A stretch of DNA of 64,000 nt from Ruminococcus sp. UBA6407 (GTDB taxonomy: Bacteria > Bacillota > Clostridia > Oscillospirales > Ruminococcaceae): the NCBI GenBank assembly GCA_002438605.1, contig DJPR01000006.1, forward strand, positions 64,688 to 128,687. The letters are read 5' to 3'. Shown here one piece after another: positions 8,542 to 18,739 of this stretch. Below the pieces are notes generated by a model that was given only the letters and a program-made list of their open reading frames with translations, made no database searches and had not been told where the DNA came from. Positions within the stretch are counted from its first letter, which is position 1; each line of letters opens with the position of its first letter. A program made the position numbers and the translations under genes.

Positions 8542-8702
8542 CTGGGGCAAACCTTTCTGAAGAAAGGTTCTTCCCCAGACCCCTTTCCAAAGACTTTTAT
8601 ACTATTTTTTCAAATGGGCTTTTGCCCATTTGAAAAAATCATAGAAAGTTTTAGGAAGGGAGTTTGAGGGACAACCCTTTTTCAAAAGGGTTTCCCTCAA
8701 TT
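8542..8702. repeat. MITE-like palindromic repeat between gatA and gatB
   Basis: Three hairpins in series: CTGGGG (8542-8547)/CCCCAG (8573-8578) enclosing AACCTTTC/GAAAGGTT; a 15-bp perfect stem at 8605-8619/8624-8638; and TGAGGGA.../TCCCTCA at about 8665-8699 enclosing AACCC...GGGTT. The left arm (CCCCTTTCC...) and the right arm (GGAAGGGAG...) are themselves roughly inverted copies, so the whole 160 bp is one imperfect inverted repeat without an ORF. This is typical of small non-autonomous intergenic elements in Clostridia. It may attenuate or process the gat transcript. Confidence 0.75.
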
Positions 8703-8764
8703 ATTCTGCCGCAATGTTATTGCAAATTTCAATTTATATAAAAATATGCAAATTGAGATGCTGA

Positions 8765-10225
8765 TTAAAGCTTTTTAGTAATTACATCAAAGCCGCCGCA
8801 AAGCTTTTCATAAGCATTTGCTGCATCAAGCAAAGTTTGCTCCTTGAATTTATCTGCAATAAGCTGAAGTCCGAACGGCATACCGTCAGCATTTTTTCCG
8901 CATGGCAGACTTATTGCAGGAAGTCCTGCAATATTTACCGTTACTGTGCAGACATCATTGTAGTACATTTTTATCGGATCATTGATATTTTCTCCTATTT
9001 TAAATGCAGAAGATGGCACAGTCGGAGTTGCAATGACATCACAATCAGCAAATGCCTGTGTAAATTCAGCAGATATTTTTCTCTGTACGAGCTTAGCCTT
9101 TTTGTAGTAAGCATCATAAAATCCCGAACTAAGTACGAATGTACCGAGCATAATTCTACGTTTAACTTCATCTCCAAAGCCTTCGCTTCTGGTTTTTTCG
9201 TACATATCAATAAGACCGTCATAGTCTTTTGCACGATAGCCATATTTTACACCGTCAAATCTTGCGAGATTTGATGAAGCCTCGGCAGATGCAATTATAT
9301 AATAAGTATTGATAGCATATTCTGTGCTTGGCAGTGATATTTCTTTTACAACAGCACCATTTTCCTCAAGCATTTTTATTGCGGAATAAACAGATGCTTT
9401 CACTTCGCTGTCAATTCCCTCTCCAAAATATTCTTTTGGAACTCCTATTCTCAGTCCCTTTACACTGTCTTTAAGATTTGCAGCATAATCAGGATATTCA
9501 ATATTTTTTGAAGTTGCGTCCATTCTGTCGTGTCCGCAGATAAGTGACTGGAGCATTGCAACGTCCTTTACTGATTTTCCTAAAGGTCCAATCTGGTCAA
9601 GTGATGATGCAAAAGCAACAAGTCCGTAACGTGAAACACTTCCGTAAGTAGGCTTTAATCCGACTGCTCCGCAAAGTGCAGCAGGCTGACGTATAGAACC
9701 GCCTGTATCAGAACCCAAAGTCAAAATCGCTTCACCGGAAGCTATAGCTGCTGCTGAACCGCCTGACGAACCGCCCGGTACGCAATCAAGATTATTAGGA
9801 TTATGTGTAAGATGCATATATGATGTTTCAGTTGATGAACCCATTGCAAATTCGTCCATATTCATTTTGCCTGTTACAACCATATTTGCAGAAAGAACCT
9901 TGTCCATAACTGTCGCATTAAACGGAGGTACATAATTTTCAAGCATTTTTGAAGAACAGGTTGTTTTAAGTCCCTTAGTAGAGATATTGTCCTTAATTCC
10001 TATAGGTATACCGGCAAGCGGATGGAGCTGTTCGCCGTTTGCAATGGCTTTATCCACAGCCTCAGCCTGTTCTGTTGACTTATCATTTAAAGTAACATAA
10101 GCTCCTACCCTGTCTTCAACCTCTGAAATTCTTGAATTTACGTCATTAATAATTTCCACTGCACTGCATTCTTTATTTCTAAGCATTTGTGAAAGCTCAA
10201 AAACTGTTTTTTCATATAATCTCAT
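8765..10225 (-). CDS. gatA: Asp/Glu-tRNA(Asn/Gln) amidotransferase subunit A
   Basis: 486 residues, standard length. It is an amidase-signature enzyme: GIKDNI carries the catalytic Lys, and PGGSSGGSAAAIASG followed by GSDTGGSIRQPAA carries the Ser-cis-Ser pair. It hydrolyses glutamine and passes ammonia to GatB. GatC lies 12 nt upstream. The C-terminus ends PFGLQLIADKF...LLDAANAYEK, as expected. Confidence 0.97.
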   Translation of the reverse strand: MRLYEKTVFELSQMLRNKECSAVEIINDVNSRISEVEDRVGAYVTLNDKSTEQAEAVDKAIANGEQLHPLAGIPIGIKDNISTKGLKTTCSSKMLENYVPPFNATVMDKVLSANMVVTGKMNMDEFAMGSSTETSYMHLTHNPNNLDCVPGGSSGGSAAAIASGEAILTLGSDTGGSIRQPAALCGAVGLKPTYGSVSRYGLVAFASSLDQIGPLGKSVKDVAMLQSLICGHDRMDATSKNIEYPDYAANLKDSVKGLRIGVPKEYFGEGIDSEVKASVYSAIKMLEENGAVVKEISLPSTEYAINTYYIIASAEASSNLARFDGVKYGYRAKDYDGLIDMYEKTRSEGFGDEVKRRIMLGTFVLSSGFYDAYYKKAKLVQRKISAEFTQAFADCDVIATPTVPSSAFKIGENINDPIKMYYNDVCTVTVNIAGLPAISLPCGKNADGMPFGLQLIADKFKEQTLLDAANAYEKLCGGFDVITKKL

Positions 10226-10237
10226 TTTTTACACTCC

Positions 10238-10507
10238 TTATTCAACTGTTTTCGGAACAACAAGACAGCCAGCCTGAACCTCAGGAGCATTAGCTATTAA
10301 TTCATCTCTTGTAAACTTGTTCAATACTGCTTTATCTTTTCTTAATGTCATAGGATTTGAAGAATCAAGATTAAGCTCGTCCTTAATATCAGGAAGTTTA
10401 TCAACCATTGCAACGATTGATTCCATATCCTTTTCAAATTTTGCAAGCTTATCTTCTTCAATTCTAAGACGTGACAATTTAGCAATGTGTTTGATGTCAA
10501 TGCTCAT
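10238..10507 (-). CDS. gatC: Asp/Glu-tRNA(Asn/Gln) amidotransferase subunit C
   Basis: 89 residues starting MSIDIKHIAKLSRLRIEEDK and containing the family stretch SNPMTLRKDKAV (compare the usual MREDxV). GatC is the small subunit that wraps around and stabilises GatA in the complex. It lies between ligA and gatA with short gaps (14 and 12 nt), consistent with one transcript. Confidence 0.95.
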   Translation of the reverse strand: MSIDIKHIAKLSRLRIEEDKLAKFEKDMESIVAMVDKLPDIKDELNLDSSNPMTLRKDKAVLNKFTRDELIANAPEVQAGCLVVPKTVE

Positions 10508-10521
10508 AAAAAATCATTCCT

Positions 10522-12519
<1,998 letters not shown>

Positions 12520-12578
12520 TTAACTAACATTCTGACGGAAAATCCTTCTGCGGTGCTGTTCAAAACACATCCATTTTT

Positions 12579-12587
12579 ATTATAGCA
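12579..12587 (-). promoter_or_regulatory. Putative extended -10 promoter of ligA
   Basis: On the minus strand TATGCTATAAT contains a perfect -10 with an upstream TG (extended -10), about 70 nt before the ligA TTG. No convincing -35 is present. Confidence 0.4.
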
Positions 12588-12652
12588 TATTTAAGGTGTA
12601 TTACGCTAGTCTTTTTATATAAATTTTGCAAAAAAATATACCTTTTTATTTT

Positions 12653-13300
12653 TTAAAAAACAGATGAAGTAATAAAACCATCAGGTACAGCCCCCACAAT
12701 AATGTTTTCAGATAAAAGAAACTCAAACTCATTATGTGACGAAAATGTATATAAAGGAAGTGAGGATTCCATATTGACATTTATTACTGCTGAAATTCTA
12801 TGACATGTCTGATTCAATCCAGCAGACGAAAAGCTGCTTGTAAGCTTTACTCCTGCGTCACCTATAGGACATATACGAAGCGGAATACATGGTCCTTTCC
12901 CCGAAAGCAGATATGAATTAGTAAGAGAACCGATTGGAATTTCAGCAGTATTGAATCTGTTGTCGTATAGTGAATCATTTATTGATTGGGTCAATTCAGA
13001 CTGAACTTTATTTACGTTGCAGCTCATAACCTCTATTGATGCGACTTTACCGTTTTCATCATATAAAACTGCGGCAAAATCATTATATGTATACTGATTT
13101 TCCTCCAGATAATCATAAACACATTTGCTTATGATATTGCTTGCAGTAAGCTCAGAAAAATGCTGTCCCTGAAGTACAGCAACAGGTTTGACCGCTTTGT
13201 CAATTCTATAAGAAATAAAAACAATAATTACTATAATCAGCAATACAAATGCAATCAACTTCAATCTTTTTTTCTTTGATTTATAACTTCCGGTTCGCAA
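12653..13300 (-). CDS. yunB: Sporulation protein YunB
   Basis: About 215 residues. A basic N-terminus is followed by one membrane anchor (LIAFVLLIIVIIVFISYRI) and an extracytoplasmic domain with YunB features: IPIGSLTNSYLLSGKGP, SFSSAGLNQTCHRISAVINV and the closing ENIIVGAVP. YunB is a SigE-regulon mother-cell protein in Bacillus of unclear biochemical role. TTG codons at 13306 and 13300 are both possible; AAGAGGTG is spaced better for 13300. Confidence 0.85.
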   Translation of the reverse strand: MRTGSYKSKKKRLKLIAFVLLIIVIIVFISYRIDKAVKPVAVLQGQHFSELTASNIISKCVYDYLEENQYTYNDFAAVLYDENGKVASIEVMSCNVNKVQSELTQSINDSLYDNRFNTAEIPIGSLTNSYLLSGKGPCIPLRICPIGDAGVKLTSSFSSAGLNQTCHRISAVINVNMESSLPLYTFSSHNEFEFLLSENIIVGAVPDGFITSSVF

Positions 13301-13326
13301 TATCAATCACCTCTTAAATCAAAGAG

Positions 13327-13343
13327 GGCGGCACTTGGCCGCC
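13327..13343 (-). terminator. GC-rich hairpin between the Cys-rich gene and yunB
   Basis: GGCGGC (13327-13332) pairs with GCCGCC (13338-13343) over a 5-nt loop, just after the Cys-rich gene on the minus strand. The T tract is short in that direction, so termination would be weak or partial. Confidence 0.4.
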
Positions 13344-13363
13344 GCTGTTTTTAGAACTTGTTC

Positions 13364-14137
13364 TCACAGTTCTTCTAAATTGCATTTGTCACAATGATGA
13401 CTGCATCCGCATGAAGTGTCCGCTTCAAGCGTTACAGGTGAAAACTCCTCAGTAGGAAATTTTATCTTTTCAAATATTTCACATGGAGTATCATCTGCAC
13501 AGCACTCTTTTTTAGGTATTGTATAGTCATGCGTTGAAACCATTATCGTTACAGGTCGTGTAAGCTCCACAACCGAAAACAAGCCTAAAGTTAAAACAAC
13601 CTTTCTTTCCAATGCAGGCGAAGTTTCACAGCATGATGGATTTGCAGCCAGACATTCTATTTTTGTTTCAAGAACAATCGGTTCAACAATAGAAACGCTT
13701 GCAGTAGGCAGATTAATAGTCTGACAACAGCAATTAGTAGTACCTATACTTGTATCATCACTGAAAAATGTTTTTGTATTTGACTCACTTCCGTAAAGTA
13801 TACAATTTTTATTTGCATAAGCTGTACCGCAAAGTGGTATTGGAGTTTCACATGCTCTAATGTAACCAAGAAGTTCAACTTCAAATGTGTATGTTATATC
13901 TATGGAATAAAATCCCCGATTAAACGGCACTTGTTCAACATTGATGCATACATCTGATACGGAAATACATTTGCTTTTTACAAGATTAATGTTATTGGGC
14001 AGTTCGGAAGTCAAAGTAACCGAAATATTCTTCAGACAATCCTTATCGCTGCAGCTGTCAAAAACTCGATTTACTTTTATCGGAACAAGTTTTCCTGAAC
14101 ATGATTCTCCCATTGGAGAGCAGAATTCATCACTCAT
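13364..14137 (-). CDS. Cysteine-rich protein of unknown function
   Basis: 257 residues from ATG 14137, which has a perfect AGGAGG 6 nt upstream (the frame extends to 14182 without a ribosome site). It contains 22 cysteines spread along the whole chain, including a CCC at mid-length, CC pairs (SCCE, ECCAD) and a C-terminal cluster C-G-C-x2-H-C-x2-C. No signal peptide or membrane segment is visible, and there are many beta-prone Val/Thr stretches. I recall similar Cys-rich proteins from Clostridia but no characterised one. Lying beside yunB, and rich in cysteine like many spore-coat proteins, it could be a spore-coat or metal-binding protein; that is inference only. Confidence 0.7.
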   Translation of the reverse strand: MSDEFCSPMGESCSGKLVPIKVNRVFDSCSDKDCLKNISVTLTSELPNNINLVKSKCISVSDVCINVEQVPFNRGFYSIDITYTFEVELLGYIRACETPIPLCGTAYANKNCILYGSESNTKTFFSDDTSIGTTNCCCQTINLPTASVSIVEPIVLETKIECLAANPSCCETSPALERKVVLTLGLFSVVELTRPVTIMVSTHDYTIPKKECCADDTPCEIFEKIKFPTEEFSPVTLEADTSCGCSHHCDKCNLEEL

Positions 14138-14171
14138 ATTAATCCTCCTGAAAATTATTGGATTTTTCTGG

Positions 14172-14210
14172 GATAACACCACACAGTCTTTATGCGGTAT
14201 TATTTTAAAG
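14172..14210. repeat. Short palindromic repeat, diverged copy
   Basis: GATAACACCACA ... TGCGGTATTATTTT resembles the better preserved copies at 19344, 31311 and 35779 (consensus TTAAGGCAACACCGCA and its complement). Confidence 0.4.
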
Positions 14211-14231
14211 TATCAGAACCCGCTTTCACAA
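14202..14231 (-). promoter_or_regulatory. Putative promoter of the Cys-rich gene
   Basis: Minus strand TTGTGA (14231-14226) and TAAAAT (14207-14202) with an 18-nt spacer. The -10 lies inside a copy of the palindromic repeat at 14172-14207. Confidence 0.35.
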
Positions 14232-14316
14232 TCTGCCGGCATACGTCCTTTCAGCAAATCAGGTTCTATTTACTTCAATACATAATATTCAGGATATTAT
14301 TAAATTGTGACTGATT

Positions 14317-14655
14317 TTAACTGTTTTTATCTACCTGATGAAACTTTTTCAAATTTCCGATTTTTTCATTTCTTTCTTCAAGAACTTTCTCAACGTCTGA
14401 CCATTCAAGCCCCTGATTTGCACAAAGGACCATTACATGATACAGTAAATCATTTATCTCATTTTTAAGTTCATCATTATCTGCATTTTTAGCCGCAATA
14501 ACCGTTTCAGTTGCTTCTTCACCTATTTTCTTGCAGATTTTATCAACACCCTTATCAAACAGATAACAGGTATATGAGTTTTCCTGTGCAGTACCTTCGG
14601 TATACTGCTTTTTTCTCTCTTTTATTACTTCAAAAATTTCTTCATAAACTGTCAT
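14317..14655 (-). CDS. hisE: Phosphoribosyl-ATP pyrophosphatase
   Basis: 112 residues from ATG 14655, preceded by GAGGAG; the longer frame to 14739 overlaps hisI. MazG-like all-alpha fold with the metal-binding pattern KKIGEEATETVIAAKN and ELKNEINDLLYHVMVL. Converts PR-ATP to PR-AMP, step 2 of histidine synthesis. It is monofunctional, lies just after hisI (4-nt gap) and is the last his gene. Confidence 0.95.
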   Translation of the reverse strand: MTVYEEIFEVIKERKKQYTEGTAQENSYTCYLFDKGVDKICKKIGEEATETVIAAKNADNDELKNEINDLLYHVMVLCANQGLEWSDVEKVLEERNEKIGNLKKFHQVDKNS

Positions 14656-14659
14656 TTTT

Positions 14660-15022
14660 TTACTCCTCGCTATTATATATTTCATTAAAGAAACAGCTGT
14701 ATTCTCCTGTATGGCAGGCAACGCCGGTCTGTTCAACATTTACAAGCAATGTGTCATTGTCGCAATCGCCATAAATGGAAACAACTTTCTGTAAATGTCC
14801 TGAGGTTGCTCCCTTGTTCCAGTATTCCTGACGTGAACGGCTCCAGAACCATGTATACCCTGTTTCCAATGTTTTTTTAAGGCTCTCTTTATTCATGTAA
14901 GCAAGCATAAGAACTGTCTTTGTATTCACTTCATAGCAAATTGCAGGAATAAGTTCTCCCTTTGCAAAAAATTTATCAAGATTATTTAAATCTGTTTTTA
15001 TCATATTATTCACTTTATCCAT
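14660..15022 (-). CDS. hisI: Phosphoribosyl-AMP cyclohydrolase
   Basis: 120 residues with the family core [30 protein letters not shown] and [12 protein letters not shown], which supplies the zinc-binding cysteines. Opens the adenine ring of PR-AMP (step 3). Usual length for a stand-alone HisI; not fused to HisE. Confidence 0.96.
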   Translation of the reverse strand: MDKVNNMIKTDLNNLDKFFAKGELIPAICYEVNTKTVLMLAYMNKESLKKTLETGYTWFWSRSRQEYWNKGATSGHLQKVVSIYGDCDNDTLLVNVEQTGVACHTGEYSCFFNEIYNSEE

Positions 15023-15030
15023 TTGATATA

Positions 15031-15786
15031 TTACCTCACAATAATACCTTTATTTCTACAATGTTCCTTTACTTGCTGAACTGTAAGCTCTTTAAAATGG
15101 AAAAGTGAAGCTGCAAGTGCAGCAGTTGCACCCGTCTTTTCAAATACTTCTGAAAAATCATCAATTTTTCCTGCACCGCCGCTTGCAATTACAGGAATAT
15201 TTACAGCACCGCATACTGCTTTAAGCATTTCTATGTCAAAGCCCTCTTTAGTACCGTCTGCATCAATAGAGTTCAGACAAATTTCTCCTGCACCAAGGCT
15301 TTCAACCTTTTTAACCCATTCAATCAAGTCAAGCTGCATATCCACACGTCCGCCGTTTATATAAACAGTCCATTTCCTGTCTGCAATTTTTTTAGCATCA
15401 ATGCCAACGCATATACACTGACTTCCAAAAATATCTGCACCGTCCTTGATAAGCTGAGGATTTTTTACCGCCTGAGAATTAACTGATACCTTGTCTGCAC
15501 CTGCTCTGAGTGTTTCTCTTATATCGTCAACATTTTTTATGCCTCCGCCAACAGTAAGCGGTACGAAAACCTTTTTAGCAGTTTCTCTTACAACGTCAAG
15601 AAATACTCCTCTGCCCTCAAAAGATGCCGTTATATCATAAAATACTATTTCATCAGCACCCTGCTTATTGTATTCTTCCGCACATTCAACAGGGTCGCCT
15701 ACGTCACGTATTCCCTCAAAATTTACGCCCTTTACTACCTTGCCGTTTCTTACGTCAAGGCATGGTATTATTCTTTTTGCAAGCAT
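15031..15786 (-). CDS. hisF: Imidazole glycerol phosphate synthase, cyclase subunit
   Basis: 251-residue TIM barrel starting [20 protein letters not shown], with the first catalytic Asp in CLDVRNG and the second in VGIDAKK. Takes ammonia from HisH to form IGP and AICAR. AAGGAGG is well placed before the ATG. It should follow hisA directly but is separated from it by a 1.6-kb insertion. Confidence 0.97.
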   Translation of the reverse strand: MLAKRIIPCLDVRNGKVVKGVNFEGIRDVGDPVECAEEYNKQGADEIVFYDITASFEGRGVFLDVVRETAKKVFVPLTVGGGIKNVDDIRETLRAGADKVSVNSQAVKNPQLIKDGADIFGSQCICVGIDAKKIADRKWTVYINGGRVDMQLDLIEWVKKVESLGAGEICLNSIDADGTKEGFDIEMLKAVCGAVNIPVIASGGAGKIDDFSEVFEKTGATAALAASLFHFKELTVQQVKEHCRNKGIIVR

Positions 15787-15835
15787 TTTTCAGCCTCCTT
15801 TGCAATCGGGTAAGCGGCGAAACACGTCACTTACT

Positions 15836-15923
15836 CATGTTAGTTTTCACATATATTCATGTGTATTCGTTCATAGATAAACTGGAATTTGTCGATTTCA
15901 TTGCATCGACATAATTTCAATTT
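15836..15923. repeat. Repeat unit 1 of the his-operon insertion
   Basis: 15836-15890 (55 bp) matches 17009-17063 with three mismatches. It ends in TCATAGATAAACTGGAATTT, followed by a hairpin GTCGAT/ATCGAC (15891-15910) and a related ending, ATAATTTCAATTT, at 15911-15923. It lies between the zinc-ribbon gene and hisF. The zinc-ribbon stop codon is 12 bp from the repeat. Confidence 0.8.
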
Positions 15924-15934
15924 GCAGTTAACAC

Positions 15935-16234
15935 TTAACTTAACATTTCACCTATAATTTTTTCTGCTTCAGAATATATCTCAAGATTCTTATACTTGCC
16001 ACACAAAATCTTTTTTATCCCAAACTCTTTTGATATAAGTTCATTCATTGAAGTTATCGAGGCAATAATCTTCTCTCCCAAATATACATCACACGGCACA
16101 ATGGGACCAAAACCATAATCCGAGATAGAACCTGCACTTTTTTTGCAAAATGGACAAAATACAATCATATTTCCTGAAATTCCATGTTTAAACTCTTTGC
16201 CACAATTATTACATTTTAAAACCATACTGCTCAC
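15935..16234 (-). CDS. Small zinc-ribbon protein, unknown function
   Basis: 99 residues. Residues about 8-35 hold CNNCGKEF...VFCPFCKKS, a two-knuckle Cys4 zinc ribbon; the rest is a short alpha/beta tail ending in a helix. No membrane segment. The frame begins at GTG 16234 (AGGAGG 4 nt away); ATG 16225 is also possible. It is inserted in the his operon with two other small genes and is not a histidine-pathway protein. Function unknown; zinc ribbons of this kind bind nucleic acid or protein. Confidence 0.6.
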   Translation of the reverse strand: MSSMVLKCNNCGKEFKHGISGNMIVFCPFCKKSAGSISDYGFGPIVPCDVYLGEKIIASITSMNELISKEFGIKKILCGKYKNLEIYSEAEKIIGEMLS

Positions 16235-16288
16235 ATCTCCTCCTGTTCCTCATCTTGTGTTTCATCCTCAACCAAATCCTTTTGTTCA

Positions 16289-16359
16289 AAAAATTCCGTT
16301 TTGTCACTTTCATTAAATTAGAAGTTATCGAGTTCTTTGCATAGATAAAATTTCAATTT
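16289..16359. repeat. Repeat unit 2 of the his-operon insertion
   Basis: Left end AAATTCCG (16290-16297), right end GCATAGATAAAATTTCAATTT (16339-16359 in two parts: CATAGATAAA and ATTTCAATTT). Both ends resemble those of the unit at 16958-17063. The right end runs into the stop codon of the GNAT gene. Confidence 0.5.
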
Positions 16360-16910
16360 TATAGTTTTTCCCATTCATTTCTCAATAGTCGATATTCCAA
16401 TCGTGTTTTCATTTTTCCATCATGCCATTCATAATCGATATGTTCAGCTTCTTTAATAAACCCATTTTTTTGCATAACCCGCTCAGAGCCCTTATTCTCT
16501 GCTAAACACCCTGTTGTTACTCTGTAAACATTATTATCAGCAAACGCAAATTCCAATACTTTTCGCATCGCCTCCGATGTATAACCATTTCCCCAATACT
16601 TTGGATATGTAAAATATCCCATATGAACGATTTTTCCAATTGGCGTATCATCAATGACCGTATAGCCTATGCTCCCAACTTGTTCATGGGTATCTTTTAG
16701 CTCCATATGAAGAAAATAGAATTGGCGTTTTTCAGAATCTATATCTGATAATACAGTATCGAAATCCTTACGACCTTCTTCCAATGAATGCAGTTGTATA
16801 TCTTGAAGGTAATACATAGTTTGTGAATCCATTTTTAACCTACAATATTCATTTAAATCATCTTTGACATAATCTCTCAAAATAAGTCTATCTGTTTCTA
16901 AATAAACCAT
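16359..16910 (-). CDS. GNAT family N-acetyltransferase (RimJ/RimL-like)
   Basis: 183 residues. Begins MVYLETDRLILRDYVKDDL, the usual opening of RimJ/RimL-type GNATs, with the core YFTYPKYWGNGYTSEAMRKVLEFAF (acetyl-CoA pyrophosphate loop at YWGNGYTSEA) and the closing NKGSERVMQKNGFIKE. It would transfer acetyl from acetyl-CoA to an amino group of a protein N-terminus or small molecule; substrate unknown. AGGGAG precedes the ATG. It is part of the insertion between hisA and hisF. Confidence 0.88.
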   Translation of the reverse strand: MVYLETDRLILRDYVKDDLNEYCRLKMDSQTMYYLQDIQLHSLEEGRKDFDTVLSDIDSEKRQFYFLHMELKDTHEQVGSIGYTVIDDTPIGKIVHMGYFTYPKYWGNGYTSEAMRKVLEFAFADNNVYRVTTGCLAENKGSERVMQKNGFIKEAEHIDYEWHDGKMKTRLEYRLLRNEWEKL

Positions 16911-16938
16911 TTTTGATTCTCCCTACCAACCTAAAAAG

Positions 16939-17063
16939 CGGAATTTACAAACTCCACAAATTCCGATTTATCTATTAAAGTATTCAACTGCCTCACGCAA
17001 ATCAAATCCATGTTATTTTTCGCATACATTCATGTGTATTCGTTCATAGATAAACTGGAATTT
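16939..17063. repeat. Repeat unit 3 with a diverged copy of the hisA 3' end
   Basis: 16957-17005 matches the true hisA end (17401-17449) at 45 of 49 bases and still reads DLREAVEYFNR-stop against DLREAVEYSNR-stop: three of the four changes are synonymous. The copy is bounded by AAATTCCGATTTATCTAT (16958-16975) and, inverted, ATAGATAAACTGGAATTT (17046-17063), 16 of 18 complementary. A second hairpin, CGGAATTT/AAATTCCG, spans 16939-16965. Positions 17009-17063 are the direct repeat of 15836-15890. Confidence 0.85.
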
Positions 17064-17259
17064 AGTTCAACTGTTTTCGTATTTCCTTTTGTTCATCATC
17101 ACTCAATGTATCCATAAAAATACAATACTCATTTGGATAACCACCAACAAATATCATTCCTGGCATTTCAATTTGTTCAGGATTAAGAGTCCACAAAACC
17201 TCTTTACCATGAAAATCTTTTACATATCTTAATTTTTGCCCTTTATACTTCACTACCAT
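17062..17259 (-). CDS. 65-aa orphan protein
   Basis: MVVKYKGQKLRYVKDFHGKE opens a small soluble protein ending in an acidic/basic helix (LSDDEQKEIRKQLN). TTGGAGG lies 9 nt before the ATG, so it is probably translated. Its stop codon is inside the repeat unit at 17009-17063. No family recognised. Confidence 0.55.
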   Translation of the reverse strand: MVVKYKGQKLRYVKDFHGKEVLWTLNPEQIEMPGMIFVGGYPNEYCIFMDTLSDDEQKEIRKQLN

Positions 17260-17411
17260 TAAAATATAACCTCCAACTAGAAAATCAGAATCTATAAATC
17301 TTCTATCAATATAGCTTCATTTATATCTTTTGCTTTATTTAAGGCGTGCTCAAATATTGTCAAAAAAATCCTCTCCGTCACTTGTGACAAAATAATATGA
17401 CAAATTCCGAT

Positions 17412-18137
17412 TTATCTATTAGAATACTCAACAGCCTCACGCAAATCAAGTGTACCCTTGTATATGGACTTTCCGCAAATAGTACCGTAAAGTCCCATTT
17501 CCTTGCAGACAACTATATCATCCATTGTATGAACTCCGCCGCTTGCAATAATATTGCATTTACCGTAAGTTGCGTCAGCAAGCTTTTTTAACTGCTGTAC
17601 ATTAACTCCGGAAAGAGTGCCGTCCTTAGAGATATCAGTAAAGATAAAATACTTTACTCCTGTTTCAATCATTTTATTTGCAAGGTCAATGTAGTTTACG
17701 TCAGAACTTTCAAGCCAACCCTCCGTTGCGACCATTTCGTTCACAGCATCAATGCCTACAACTATTTTTTCACTGCCGAATTTCTCTACTGCATCACTTA
17801 CCAATTCAGGATTTTTAAGTGCAACAGAACCCAGAATTACTCTTGAAATTCCCATATTCAAATATTCTTGAATAGTTTCAAGATTTCTTATTCCGCCGCC
17901 TACTTCAACCTTTAAATTTGTTTTTTCAGCTACATCTGTATATATTTTAGCGTTTACAGGCTTACCCTCTTTTGCACCGTCAAGGTCTACCATGTGAATC
18001 CACTTTGCACCTGCGGCTTCAAAGCTCTTTGCAGTTTCAAGATAATCTGCGGCTACCTTTTCTACTGTAGAAAAATCTCCCTTAAAAAGTCTTACACAGT
18101 TTCCGTCTTTTATATCTATTGCAGGCAAAATTATCAT
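17412..18137 (-). CDS. hisA: Phosphoribosyl-formimino-AICAR-P isomerase
   Basis: 241-residue TIM barrel starting MIILPAIDIKDGNCVRLFKGD, with the catalytic Asp in AIDIKDG and the second in VVGIDAVN. Isomerises ProFAR to PRFAR (step 4). Its ATG overlaps the hisH stop by 4 nt. A diverged copy of its last 11 codons and stop occurs 440 bp downstream. Confidence 0.97.
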   Translation of the reverse strand: MIILPAIDIKDGNCVRLFKGDFSTVEKVAADYLETAKSFEAAGAKWIHMVDLDGAKEGKPVNAKIYTDVAEKTNLKVEVGGGIRNLETIQEYLNMGISRVILGSVALKNPELVSDAVEKFGSEKIVVGIDAVNEMVATEGWLESSDVNYIDLANKMIETGVKYFIFTDISKDGTLSGVNVQQLKKLADATYGKCNIIASGGVHTMDDIVVCKEMGLYGTICGKSIYKGTLDLREAVEYSNR

Positions 18138-18739
18138 TTTATCAGTCCTCCGAAATTCTTTAGAATTTTAAGTCCTGTTTCACCGCTTTTTTCAGGATGA
18201 AATTGTGCTCCGTAAGCAAAATTACCGTCATATACAAGTGCAGGAACTTTTCCGTCATATTCACAGTATGCTGAAATGTTTTTATCATCACATACAGCTT
18301 TATACGAGTGTACAAAATAAACATATGCATTATCTGAAAGTCCGTCAAGAAGCTTGCAGTCATTCAGAGTTTCAAGCTTGTTCCAGCCCATATGAGGTAT
18401 AATAAGTGATGAGCTGTCCATTTTTTGTACAGAACCGTTTATTAATCCAAGACCGTCACATTCTTCAAATTCATATCCTTTTTCAAACATAAGCTGCATA
18501 CCAAGACATATTCCAAGAAACGGCTTTATTTCAGCCTGCTCCTTGATTGTATCAACAAGTCCGCTTTTTTCCAGCATTCGCATCGCCTCGGGAAAAGCAC
18601 CAACTCCGGGAAGAATAACCGCATCAGAAGAAATAATTTCATCTTTATTTGATGTAAGAGTGCATTCAAGATTAAGATAATCCAAAGCATTTTTTACACT
18701 GAAAATGTTTCCTGCACCATAATCAACTATTGCTATCAT
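18134..18739 (-). CDS. hisH: Imidazole glycerol phosphate synthase, glutaminase subunit
   Basis: 201-residue class I glutamine amidotransferase. Nucleophile elbow FLGICLGMQLMFE gives the catalytic Cys (about residue 78) and FHPEKSGETG the His and Glu. Supplies ammonia to HisF. AAAGGAG precedes the ATG; it abuts hisB. Confidence 0.97.
   Translation of the reverse strand: MIAIVDYGAGNIFSVKNALDYLNLECTLTSNKDEIISSDAVILPGVGAFPEAMRMLEKSGLVDTIKEQAEIKPFLGICLGMQLMFEKGYEFEECDGLGLINGSVQKMDSSSLIIPHMGWNKLETLNDCKLLDGLSDNAYVYFVHSYKAVCDDKNISAYCEYDGKVPALVYDGNFAYGAQFHPEKSGETGLKILKNFGGLIK

Noticed and set aside
8453..8590. 46-residue N-terminal extension of GatB
   Set aside because: The codons run into the MITE-like repeat, are unlike the family, and a good start with a ribosome site exists at 8452.
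15787..17411. Classical integron with attC sites
   Set aside because: No GTTRRRY core sites in the right pairing and no tyrosine recombinase in the window; only the gene-repeat order is similar.
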